DNA of 40,546 nt. It comes from Thermoplasmata archaeon. GTDB lineage: Archaea > Thermoplasmatota > Thermoplasmata > Lutacidiplasmatales > UBA184. The DNA lies in NCBI GenBank assembly GCA_022750355.1, contig JAKIVW010000003.1:1-40546 (forward strand), written 5' to 3'. Each line of letters opens with the position of its first letter. The stretch's first letter is position 1. The notes under the pieces are model-generated. The model was not told where the DNA came from. It did not search any database and saw nothing but the letters and a program-made list of their open reading frames with translations. This document shows, piece by piece, positions 17,327-25,134 of this stretch. The position numbers and the translations under genes were made by a program.

Positions 17327-18460
17327 GTGCGGATCGTCCAGGTCTCCCCCTTCTTCTATCCCCACACGGGTGGCGTGGAATCCCACGTCCGGACGCTCGC
17401 CCGAGAGTTCGCGCGCCTGGGGCATCAGGTCACGGTCGTCACCTCCCGGTTCCGACGCGATCTCCCTTCGGAAGAGGCGTTCGAGGGATACCGGATCGTT
17501 CGCGCGAAATCTCTCGGCTCGATCCTCAACACTCCGATCGATTACGGAACGCGCCTCGCGGTCCGGCGTCAGGAAGGCGACGTCTTCCACCTGCACTACC
17601 CGCCACCGCTCACCTCGTTCTTCGCGACGCGGGGGCTGACCGGCCGCCGGGTCCCGGTCTGCCTCACGTACCATTGTGACCTCGACCTCCCCGGCATCAC
17701 CGGGCGCATCGCGGCTCGGGCCTACCAGCGCGTGTTCCTCCCCCCGACGCTGCGCCGGGTCAACCGGATCGTCGTGCACACCCGCAGCTACGGGAGCACC
17801 TCGGCGAGCTTGCGGGGTCGGGACCTCGAGGTGATCCCGTCCGTGGTCGATCTGGATCGATTCCGCCCGGGCCTGGACCCGGGTTCGTTGCGGACCAGCC
17901 TCGACCTCGAGGGAAAACGGGTGGTGGTCTTCACGGGCCGCCTCGTACCCCACAAAGGGGTGGACGTCCTGTTGGATGCGATGGCCGAGCTACCGAAGGA
18001 CGTCGTCCTGCTCCTCATCGGTGCCGGCCCCCGCCTCGCCGGACTCCGGACCCGGGCTCGACGGATGGACATCGGGGACCGTGTGCGGTTCTGCTCGAAC
18101 GTCTCCGACGAGGACCTCCCCCTCCACCTGGCTCTCGGGAACGTCTTCGTCTTCCCTTCCGAGAACCGACTCGAAGGATTCGGCCTCGCCGTCGCGGAGG
18201 CGATGGCCGCCGGGCTGCCCGTGGTGACGGCCGACATGCCCGGGGTGCGGGAAGTGATCGAACCGGGCGTCGAAGGTTTGCTCGCCGAGCCGCTGCTCGC
18301 GCACGACGTCGCGGAGAAACTGCGCCGGCTGCTGGACGACCCTCGGCTCGCGCATCAGATGGGCGCGGCCGGCCGACTCCGGGCCGAGCATCGGTATGGG
18401 TTGGCGACGGTGGTGCGCCAGTTGCTCAAGTTGTACGCAGGCCTGATCGCAGCTGGTTGA
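17327..18460 (+). CDS. Glycosyltransferase family 4 (group 1)
   Basis: 377 residues from GTG 17327. The N-terminal half opens with IVQVSPFFYPHTGGVESHV, the GT4 acceptor-side glycine loop. The C-terminal half has VVVFTGRLVPHKGVDVLLDA and the EGFGLAVAEAMAAGLPVV nucleotide-sugar motif with its two glutamates. It is a GT-B retaining transferase, probably for lipid or protein glycans. The sugar donor is unknown. It follows pdxS by six bases. Its last 35 bases overlap the end of the opposing pyrF gene. Confidence 0.9.
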   Translation: MRIVQVSPFFYPHTGGVESHVRTLAREFARLGHQVTVVTSRFRRDLPSEEAFEGYRIVRAKSLGSILNTPIDYGTRLAVRRQEGDVFHLHYPPPLTSFFATRGLTGRRVPVCLTYHCDLDLPGITGRIAARAYQRVFLPPTLRRVNRIVVHTRSYGSTSASLRGRDLEVIPSVVDLDRFRPGLDPGSLRTSLDLEGKRVVVFTGRLVPHKGVDVLLDAMAELPKDVVLLLIGAGPRLAGLRTRARRMDIGDRVRFCSNVSDEDLPLHLALGNVFVFPSENRLEGFGLAVAEAMAAGLPVVTADMPGVREVIEPGVEGLLAEPLLAHDVAEKLRRLLDDPRLAHQMGAAGRLRAEHRYGLATVVRQLLKLYAGLIAAG

Positions 18461-19268
18461 TCTGGGTCCTCAGCCGGGCCGCCTCGGCTCCCGCGGCGCG
18501 CTTCCAATCCTTGCCGGAAGACGCGTAGATGACGCTGCGCGAAGCGCTCACGAGCAACGCCCGCCCTTCGGAATCGACCCCTTCCCGGACCGCGGTCGCC
18601 AGCGAACCGCCCTGCGCCCCGATACCGGGGACGAGGAGGGGCACTTTGTTCCCGAGGGTCGTGCGAGCCAGCCGGAACGCGTCGGAGAACGTCGCGCCGA
18701 CGACCGCCCCGACGTTTCCGTGCGCGTGGGCGAGCCGACGGACCTCGGCGACGATCGCCAGCCACAGCGGGCCCCGAGGAGTGGGGATCTCCTGGAAGTC
18801 CACCGAGCCCGGATTGGAGGAGTGGGCGATCACGAACACTCCGTGGGCCGGGTCGGCATGGAACGGCTCGAGACTCTCCCAGCCGAGCCAGGGGGTCACG
18901 GTGATCGCGTCGAACCCCATCTCGTCGAACGCGGCGTCCCGGAAGAATCGCATCGTGTTCGGGATATCGTTCGCTTTGAGGTCGAGGATCCGGATTCGCG
19001 TGTTCCCGATCCTCTTGGGAAGGCGGGCGAGCGCTCGCATCCCGGCTTCGCCATAGGGGAGGTACGTCGCGAGTTGCATCTTGTACGCTGCGGCGTGCGG
19101 CGCGGTCGCATCGACGATCCCGTCCAGGAAGCGGTCGAGTCGCCGACCGGCGGGCAGGGCCCGAATCGGTTTGGGGAGCAATGCGGGGTCGGGGTCCAAC
19201 CCCACGCAGAGCAGGGAGTCGCGCGCCTTCAGGATCCGGTCCATCCGGTCGATGAATCGCTGCGGCAC
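18426..19268 (-). CDS. pyrF: Orotidine 5'-phosphate decarboxylase
   Basis: 280 residues from GTG 19268. It catalyses the last step of UMP synthesis. The catalytic D-x-K-x-x-D is in LDLKANDIPNT near residue 95. FVIAHSSNPGS, VVGATFSDAF and LLVPGIGAQGG follow, in the pattern and length of the subfamily-2 enzymes (about 270-280 residues). The IPNT end of the catalytic motif is more like subfamily 1. It overlaps the converging glycosyltransferase gene by 35 bases at its 3' end. No other pyrimidine gene is near. Confidence 0.92.
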   Translation of the reverse strand: MPQRFIDRMDRILKARDSLLCVGLDPDPALLPKPIRALPAGRRLDRFLDGIVDATAPHAAAYKMQLATYLPYGEAGMRALARLPKRIGNTRIRILDLKANDIPNTMRFFRDAAFDEMGFDAITVTPWLGWESLEPFHADPAHGVFVIAHSSNPGSVDFQEIPTPRGPLWLAIVAEVRRLAHAHGNVGAVVGATFSDAFRLARTTLGNKVPLLVPGIGAQGGSLATAVREGVDSEGRALLVSASRSVIYASSGKDWKRAAGAEAARLRTQINQLRSGLRTT

Positions 19269-19349
19269 GGTGGTCCCGAGCGGCGTCGGAGGAAAAGGGT
19301 TTCCCGGACCGGTTCCGGCCGACCGACCACCACCCGCCGGGGTCCCGAC

Positions 19350-19357
19350 CTTTTTAT
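19350..19357 (+). promoter_or_regulatory. TATA box for the RPA operon
   Basis: CTTTTTATC lies about 37 bases before the ATG at 19391, predicting a start near 19380 and a leader of about ten bases. The reverse strand reads GATAAAAAG and could also serve pyrF, with a longer leader of about 58 bases. Confidence 0.55.
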
Positions 19358-19390
19358 CGGGCGCACCGGTCCTCCGCGTAGCGCATTTCC

Positions 19391-20550
19391 ATGGCCGACC
19401 CTGCGTCCGTCGAATCCCCTCGAGAGGTCCGCCTCCGCGACCTCCGACCGGGGGAGGGCCCGGTCGAGTTCGTCGCGCGGATCATCACCTGCGAGCGTCG
19501 GGAGGTCAGTCGAAAATCCGACGGGAGTCGGCGCGCGCTCCTCTCCGGACTTCTCAGCGACGGAACGGCCACCGTGCGATTCACGTGGTGGGACCCGCCG
19601 CGCGACGGCGTCGAACGCGGCCTCGTGATCCGGGCAGTCGAGCCCGACGTGGGCGAATACCGGGGCCGAACCGAGGTGACGTTCAGCTGGAAGAGCCGGG
19701 TGGGGCCGGCCAGCGAGGTCCGGTCGACCCGGCGGAAGTTCCCGAACTCAAGGTACGAGACCTGCAGCCGCCCGCGGAGGGATTTCGAGTGTATGTCCGG
19801 GTGGCCCGGGTCGCCGAACGCACCGTCTCCGTGGGCGAGGAACGTCGGGTGGTGTATGACGGACTGGTCGCCGACGAAACCGGCGTCATCGCCCTCTCCG
19901 CCTGGACCGACTTCAACCTGCGGTCCGGTGAGACTCTCGAGATCACCGGGGGGTACCTTCGGGCGTTCCGGGGGATCACCCAACTGGTTCTGGACGAACG
20001 TGCGACCGTGCGGCGGGTCGAGCGGCCCGGTCTGCCCGAACCCTCCACGATCCTCAACTCCCCTCCCATCTCGATGGCCCGTCTCGAGGAGAGCGGCGGG
20101 GGTCCTTCCGCCTCCGTCGAAGGACTGGTGGTCGGACTCCTCCCGCCGAGTGGGCTGGTCTACCGTTGTCCGGAGTGTCGGCGGGGCTTGCAGGGCGAGC
20201 ATTGCCGCATCCACGGAACGGTGAAGGGAATCGCCGACCTCCGGGCCCGGATCGTGCTGGACGACGGGACGGGGGCGGTCACGATCAACGCGGGTCGCTC
20301 GGAAACCGAGCGACTCTGGGGCGTCACGCTCGACGGAGTGCTCGGCCAACTCGGGGCAAAACCCGACCCGTCGATCTGGGAAGGGGAGTTACTGGACGCC
20401 GTCCTGGGGCGACGACTCCGTGTCCGGGGGGCGGCGTCGGTGGACGATTTTGGCGTCACGATCCAGCCCGAAACAATCGATGCGGCCGATATCGACCTCG
20501 AGTCGGCCGCCGAGCGGCTTGCCCCGCGTCTCGGTGGGGAACGCCCCTGA
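19391..20550 (+). CDS. rpa: Replication protein A (single-stranded DNA-binding), frame broken near 19700-19740
   Basis: About 386 residues once the frame is mended. The first OB-fold (about residues 13-105) reads from ATG 19391. Between 19700 and 19740 the sense frame moves to the other phase (as if one base were lost), where RVYVRVARVAERTVSVGEERRVVYDGLVADE starts the second OB-fold. A zinc finger CPEC...CRIH lies at about 20167-20210, and a last OB-like domain follows. This OB-OB-zinc finger-OB order is typical of euryarchaeal RPA41-type subunits. The protein coats single-stranded DNA in replication and repair. Because it is essential, the frame break is more likely a sequence error than a dead gene. 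Confidence 0.85.
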
Positions 20551-21461
20551 CGTTTCGGGAGCCGGCCTGGCGCGTGGTCGCCCAGGAACTCGAGAGCTCG
20601 CTCGAAGAGGAGCGAGGTGCGGGAGAACGCTCGGCCTCCTACGTGGTGTCTCCGTTCGGCGCCCGGATGAATCGGGTCCTGATCGCGGGAACGCTCTCGC
20701 CCGCCGAACCCATCGGACGCGACCCGGCCCAGCCGTTCTGGCGCTCCCGCCTTTCGGACCCCACGGGGGCCGTCGCGGTCACCGCGGGAAGTTTCCAACC
20801 CCGGGCCATGGACCAATTGCGTTCCTCCTCCGCCCCCCGGTCGGCTATCGTGGTGGGTAAAGTGAATCTGTACAAGGGGCGCGACGGTACGGCGTACCTT
20901 TCGGTACGGGCCGAAGCGGTTCGTACGGTCGGAGAGACCGAGGAGCGCGCGGCCCTCGCCGATGCCGTCCGTCAGACGCTCGACCGGCTCGACCTGATCG
21001 AGCGGCTCTCCCAACACCCCGCGCTCTCTCCGGAAACCCTCGCGAGCCATGGGGTACCGCGGTTCTGGGTCGTGGCCGCACGGGAATCGATCCGTCGGTA
21101 CCCGACCGCCGATCGAGCCCGCTTTCGGGGGGAGCTTCGAGCTGCGGTCCGGAGGATCGCCGGGGTCGCCCTGCCCGCAGACGCCCCCGAGGTACCCCCG
21201 ACCGTTCAGATCCGTAGGGACCCTCCGCCCTCGGCGCCCCCTCCTCCCAGTGCGGCCGAGCGGGCCGAAGAGTCGCTCGTTCTGGAGTTCCTCGACCAAG
21301 TCGCCGAGGCGTCCCTGGATGCGTACGCGGACCGCCGCGAGCTCCTGGCTCGAGTCGGCTCGAGGGGTCTCGGCCCGGACCGGGCCGAACTGGTGCTCAC
21401 CCGGCTGGAGGACGAGGGGGTCGTCGAGGAGCCGATCGTGGGAAAATTGCGAAGGGCCTGA
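20547..21461 (+). CDS. RPA-associated protein (OB-fold partner of RPA, COG3390)
   Basis: About 304 residues. The opening REPAWRVVAQE, then YVVSPFGARMNRVLIAGTLS and DPTGAVAVTAGSFQP, matches the OB-fold of archaeal RPA-associated proteins. A proline-rich linker (about residues 212-228) leads to a C-terminal winged-helix-like domain. It forms a complex with the RPA subunit encoded just upstream. The start is unusual: homology needs residues before the first usable GTG at 20574, but the only codon at the right place is CTG 20547, overlapping the RPA stop (CTGA where ATGA would be expected). Confidence 0.85.
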   Translation: MTFREPAWRVVAQELESSLEEERGAGERSASYVVSPFGARMNRVLIAGTLSPAEPIGRDPAQPFWRSRLSDPTGAVAVTAGSFQPRAMDQLRSSSAPRSAIVVGKVNLYKGRDGTAYLSVRAEAVRTVGETEERAALADAVRQTLDRLDLIERLSQHPALSPETLASHGVPRFWVVAARESIRRYPTADRARFRGELRAAVRRIAGVALPADAPEVPPTVQIRRDPPPSAPPPPSAAERAEESLVLEFLDQVAEASLDAYADRRELLARVGSRGLGPDRAELVLTRLEDEGVVEEPIVGKLRRA

Positions 21462-21514
21462 CCGTCCGAGCCTCCCCCGGACCGCCAATACCGGGTCCCC
21501 GCGCTGTTACGAGC

Positions 21515-21523
21515 ATTTATATC
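21515..21523 (+). promoter_or_regulatory. TATA box for the FKBP gene
   Basis: ATTTATATC is the clearest TATA match in the window. A start near 21545 would leave an 80-base leader before the FKBP ATG at 21626. Confidence 0.6.
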
Positions 21524-21625
21524 GGACCCGGACTCGGGGCGCGGGGGAATGAGGACCACCTGTCTCTCCGATTCGTGACGAGAACTGCGACGAACTGACC
21601 CCCACCTCTCCGGATTCTATCAACC

Positions 21626-22555
21626 ATGGCTGAACCTGGTCCCTCCCGCCTTCTTCTCGTGATCCTCGTCGTCATCGCCATCGTGGGGGCGGGGGTCGGA
21701 GTGTGGGGTGCGAACTATCTCCTCCACCCGAAGTCCCAAGCCTCGATCCTTACGGTCGCCGTCGGCGACAACGTGACGGTGAACTACATCGGCAGCTTTG
21801 GGAGCGGGGGCGAGATCGGCCGGACGTTCGATACTTCGATCTTCAGTGTCTACCAGAACAATGTCACCTATCCGAAGTCGCTGTACTTCCCCTCCACCCA
21901 CGGGGGAAATCCGGCCAACTACACGCCCTTGCCGACCCACATCGGGCCGTCGGGCCAGTACACGATCGGGAACCTGACGTTCGGAACGACGGTGGCGGGT
22001 TTCTGGCAGGGCCTCGTGGGCATGAACGGCAACCAGACCCGCTACGTCGTCATCCCGTACTCCTTGGGATACGGGCCCCTGGATCCCGCCTGCACGGCGA
22101 CCCGGCCCCTCGCCTACACGGTCCCGGTCTACGTGACGGTCCCGGCGGACCAGTTCTCCGCGGTCTATCCGGGGATCTCCGCCACGTCCGGAACCACGTT
22201 CACCGACCCCACCTACGGCTGGACCGACTTGATCCTGAGCGTGAACGCGACCGCGGTCGTGGTGAACCACCTGCCCTCTCTCGGGCAGACCACCCGGTTC
22301 GACGCGTGGAACATCACCGTCACCAACCTATCCTCCACGACCATCTCCGTCCTCAACCTCCTCACGCCGAGCAACTACGGTCGGGTCCTCGGCACCTTTT
22401 CGGCGGCCCAGAGCTGCGGGGGCCAGTCCCAGGCCCACTACCTCATCTCGGGCGTGAACCTCAACGCCGGGACCTACTCGATCAACTGGAACAGCGAAGT
22501 GACCGGGCAGACCCTCATCTTCCGCGTCACGATCGTCGATATTTTCAAAGGGTAG
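21626..22555 (+). CDS. Membrane-anchored FKBP-type peptidyl-prolyl isomerase
   Basis: 309 residues. One hydrophobic helix (9-29) anchors it, with the rest outside. The FKBP core is GDNVTVNYIGSF...GEIGRTFDTS, then an insertion, then FWQGLVGMNGNQTRYVVIPYSLGYGP, matching the archaeal FKBP/SlyD pattern with a long flap insertion. About 130 residues of beta-rich sequence follow, partly an extra domain as in archaeal long FKBPs. It probably helps fold exported proteins. Isolated by its own TATA promoter at 21515; the next gene is convergent. Confidence 0.85.
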   Translation: MAEPGPSRLLLVILVVIAIVGAGVGVWGANYLLHPKSQASILTVAVGDNVTVNYIGSFGSGGEIGRTFDTSIFSVYQNNVTYPKSLYFPSTHGGNPANYTPLPTHIGPSGQYTIGNLTFGTTVAGFWQGLVGMNGNQTRYVVIPYSLGYGPLDPACTATRPLAYTVPVYVTVPADQFSAVYPGISATSGTTFTDPTYGWTDLILSVNATAVVVNHLPSLGQTTRFDAWNITVTNLSSTTISVLNLLTPSNYGRVLGTFSAAQSCGGQSQAHYLISGVNLNAGTYSINWNSEVTGQTLIFRVTIVDIFKG

Positions 22556-22591
22556 ACCGGTCGTCGGGCCCCTCGCCCGGACGTTCCGGGC

Positions 22592-23494
22592 TCAGCCGCC
22601 CAACGTGATCTTGCCGCGCTTCAGCAGTTCTTGGAGCTGGGCGTCCGCTACGTTGGACGCGACCTCGTCGTGGGTACGTCCCCGCGGGCGGGTGTAGGCC
22701 CGGAGGGTCCGCTGGGCTTCCTCGCGTCGGGCGCGACCTTCCCCGAAGATGCGGCGGGCCTCCTGGTCGAGGGTCGCCATCTCCCGGCTCATGCCGTCGA
22801 TCTTCTCCATCAGCTCGGCGCGGGCCTTGCCCTTCGCCCGCATTTCGGCGACCATGCTGCCGGCCGCCTCGAGCTTCGTCCGGATGCTCGCCATCATCGC
22901 GTCCCGGTCCGCCTTCGCCTGGGCAAACTCGGCGCCCAAACGGTCCACCTCGGCGCGACACGCTCGGACGCGGGCGTCGGCCTCCTTGCGCTGCTTTTCG
23001 TGTTCTGCGACCGTCGCCGCCCGGGTTTCCGCGGACTTGAGCTCCCGCGTTCGTTCCCGGATCCGGTCGACGAGGGCGTTCTCCTCCTCGAGAGGAAGGG
23101 CGGAGGTCTGCTGCTTGTGTTCCAGGTCCGCGATCTCCCGCTTCAGTTGTTCGGGGCGGACCCGCTCGGTCGCCGGGAAGGTGAGGCGAAGTTCTCGGAC
23201 CGCGACGACCGCCGCCTCCATGTGACGCCGGGCCTTCTCCCGAGCGGAGCGAAGCTCCATCAACTTCTTGCCGAGGGCGCCGTGGTCGTCGTAGATCCGT
23301 TCGACCTCCTGCTGGGGGGCCTGGCGGCGGTCGTACAACGACTTCTGTTCCGAGGAGAGGCGGTGCATCTCCTCGATGAGGGTCCCCCGACGGGTTTCGA
23401 GAGACCGGAACTTCTTCTCCATCTCCTGGAGCTTGTCCCGGTCGTCCCGGTCCTGCTGCTCCTCCTCTTCGGAGAGTATGGCCCGGGGGGGCAT
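22592..23494 (-). CDS. Archaeal coiled-coil protein (COG1340-like)
   Basis: 300 residues, almost all charged heptad-like helix: long E/K/R/A-rich stretches from 10 to 270 with one break near residues 105-115 (FPATERV). The pattern and length fit the COG1340 coiled-coil proteins widespread in archaea, whose role is not established. The C-terminus DEVASNVADAQLQELLKRGKITLGG is the typical conserved end of this family. It lies 48 bases downstream of the methyltransferase, possibly in the larB operon. Confidence 0.8.
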   Translation of the reverse strand: MPPRAILSEEEEQQDRDDRDKLQEMEKKFRSLETRRGTLIEEMHRLSSEQKSLYDRRQAPQQEVERIYDDHGALGKKLMELRSAREKARRHMEAAVVAVRELRLTFPATERVRPEQLKREIADLEHKQQTSALPLEEENALVDRIRERTRELKSAETRAATVAEHEKQRKEADARVRACRAEVDRLGAEFAQAKADRDAMMASIRTKLEAAGSMVAEMRAKGKARAELMEKIDGMSREMATLDQEARRIFGEGRARREEAQRTLRAYTRPRGRTHDEVASNVADAQLQELLKRGKITLGG

Positions 23495-23542
23495 GGCCGA
23501 CCGAGGAACCGCAGGCCAGAAAAGCCCTTCGCGCCCCGAATG

Positions 23543-24208
23543 TCAGGGCCGGCGGTCGGCAACGTACCAAAAGTGGAGACCCTCGGGGAACTCGATCGCC
23601 ACGCGCTCAAAGGCCGGCCCCGTCAGGCGGTCGATCGTCTCGCGTCGAAAGTAGCGATACGGGGCGGTTCCGGGGGTACGCCGCCAGACATCCGGCGCCA
23701 CCTGCTCGCCCCGGCCGGCCATCGGGTCCGTCGTGGAGCGGACCGCGAACAGGTGCAGACCTCCCGGGTGGAGCACGCGCCGGACCTCCCGGAACACCGC
23801 GGTCAACTCATCCTCCGGGACCATCATGTAAATGGCATGGGCGTAGACCGCGTCCAGGGACGCGGTCAAGGTGTCACGGAGCGCCGAGAGGGCATCCGTC
23901 CTACGGAAACGGATCTCGGGGGGGTTCGCGATGTCGGCCCGGGCATGATCGATCGCCGTGACCGAGTAATCCGTGGCCGTCACTTGGTAGCCGGCCGCTG
24001 CAAATCGACGTGCGTCGCGCCCCGTGCCGCACCCCAATTCGAGCAACTGCCCCCGTCGGAAACGGTCGTTCAGACGAGGGAACGCCCACTCGCAAAATCG
24101 GCTCGGTGGGCCGGAAAATCGGTCGGGATTGTCCCGATAGATCAGCTCAGACCCCGCCTCGCGGTCGGAGAGCGAAGGCCAAACCGGAGGGGGGGGTGCG
24201 CCGGTCAT
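23543..24208 (-). CDS. SAM-dependent class I methyltransferase (TehB/Methyltransf_25-like)
   Basis: 221 residues from ATG 24208, which overlaps the larB stop (ATGA) and has GGAAAGG before it. Motif I LLELGCGTGRDARRFA is near residue 52, then VTATDYSVTAIDHA, DALSAL, YAHAIYMMVPEDEL and LHPGGLHLFAVRS. YRYFRRETI near the end fits TehB-like detoxifying methyltransferases, but the substrate is not known. The overlap with larB suggests translational coupling and a shared physiological setting. Confidence 0.85.
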   Translation of the reverse strand: MTGAPPPPVWPSLSDREAGSELIYRDNPDRFSGPPSRFCEWAFPRLNDRFRRGQLLELGCGTGRDARRFAAAGYQVTATDYSVTAIDHARADIANPPEIRFRRTDALSALRDTLTASLDAVYAHAIYMMVPEDELTAVFREVRRVLHPGGLHLFAVRSTTDPMAGRGEQVAPDVWRRTPGTAPYRYFRRETIDRLTGPAFERVAIEFPEGLHFWYVADRRP

Positions 24209-24984
24209 CCTTTCCGAATCGCTCGGGGGGTCCGTCGCGTCGTCGGAGGCCGGCGGGCGAAGTGTTGGGCTACGAAAAGAGCCGCAGGGACCGCCGCGTC
24301 GATGTTGACCACCGCCAGCGGCGCGCACGATTGGAGCATCGCGGTCAGGGCCCCCTCGCCCCGGCCCCCCCGCCCGTACCCCGTGGAGGTCGGAACCCCC
24401 ACCACCGGGGCGTGGACCAGGCCCGCCACCACGGTCGGAAGAGCTCCCTCCCTTCCGGCGAAAACGAGGTAGATCTCCGGTCTTTTTCCCTCGATGCGGC
24501 GCAGCGCCCGCAGGAGGCGATGGAGACCGGCGACCCCGACATCGTAGGCAGTCGTGACCTCGACGCCGAGCTCCTCCAACACGGCACGGGCCTCCTCGGC
24601 TAGGGGAACGTCGCTCGTCCCGGCGGTGAGCAGCCCCACCACCCCGGACCGATACTCTGTTCCGAGGGGCCCCTCCAGACGGATGATTCGCCCCTCCGCG
24701 CGCACACGGAGCGGAAGTCCCTTCGCGACCCACTCGTCCACCGCGCGAAGTTGGGCGAGCGACGCCCGCGAGACGATCGCTCCGAGGCCGACCCGGTGGA
24801 GTTCGCGGAGAATGGAGGCGACCTGGTCGACCGTCTTGCCTTCCCCCAAGATCACCTCGGGGACACCGACACGGCAGGGACGGTCGCGGTCGATCCGGGC
24901 GATCCGGCCCACTCGGACCTCCCGTTTCGGAGGGTGACGATTCGGGGCCGTTCGCGCGCGCGCCACGGTTCGCAGGACCGGCAT
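24205..24984 (-). CDS. larB: LarB-type (PurE-like) pyridinium dicarboxylate synthase
   Basis: 259 residues. LarB carboxylates the pyridinium ring of nicotinic acid adenine dinucleotide, the first step to the nickel-pincer cofactor of lactate racemase-type enzymes. The PurE-like core is visible: LTAGTSDVPLAEEA, AYDVGVAGLHRLL, VVGVPTSTGYGRGGRGEGALTAML split by short turns, and the SCAPLAVVNID segment with the conserved cysteine. The N-terminus is short compared with many LarB proteins. A leaderless start at GTG 24966 is possible, from an A/T box at about 24990. LarC, LarE and LarA are not in the window. Confidence 0.88.
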   Translation of the reverse strand: MPVLRTVARARTAPNRHPPKREVRVGRIARIDRDRPCRVGVPEVILGEGKTVDQVASILRELHRVGLGAIVSRASLAQLRAVDEWVAKGLPLRVRAEGRIIRLEGPLGTEYRSGVVGLLTAGTSDVPLAEEARAVLEELGVEVTTAYDVGVAGLHRLLRALRRIEGKRPEIYLVFAGREGALPTVVAGLVHAPVVGVPTSTGYGRGGRGEGALTAMLQSCAPLAVVNIDAAVPAALFVAQHFARRPPTTRRTPRAIRKG

Positions 24985-25134
24985 CGAATCTTAACCTCGG
25001 CGGGACCTCGTTGCCCTCCACCCCACCCCGGGAAACGGCGGGGCTCGCCGAACCTCAGGTTAGGTGGTCCCCGAGCGGGTCCCTTGAGCCAAGGATATGA
25101 CCCCAGTTCGGTTCCCCCCGCACTCGTAGAGAGG

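Noticed and set aside
21549..21578. Ten-codon leader frame in front of the FKBP gene
   Set aside because: It starts close to the predicted transcription start, but there is no regulatory codon pattern, and a frame this short is likely by chance.
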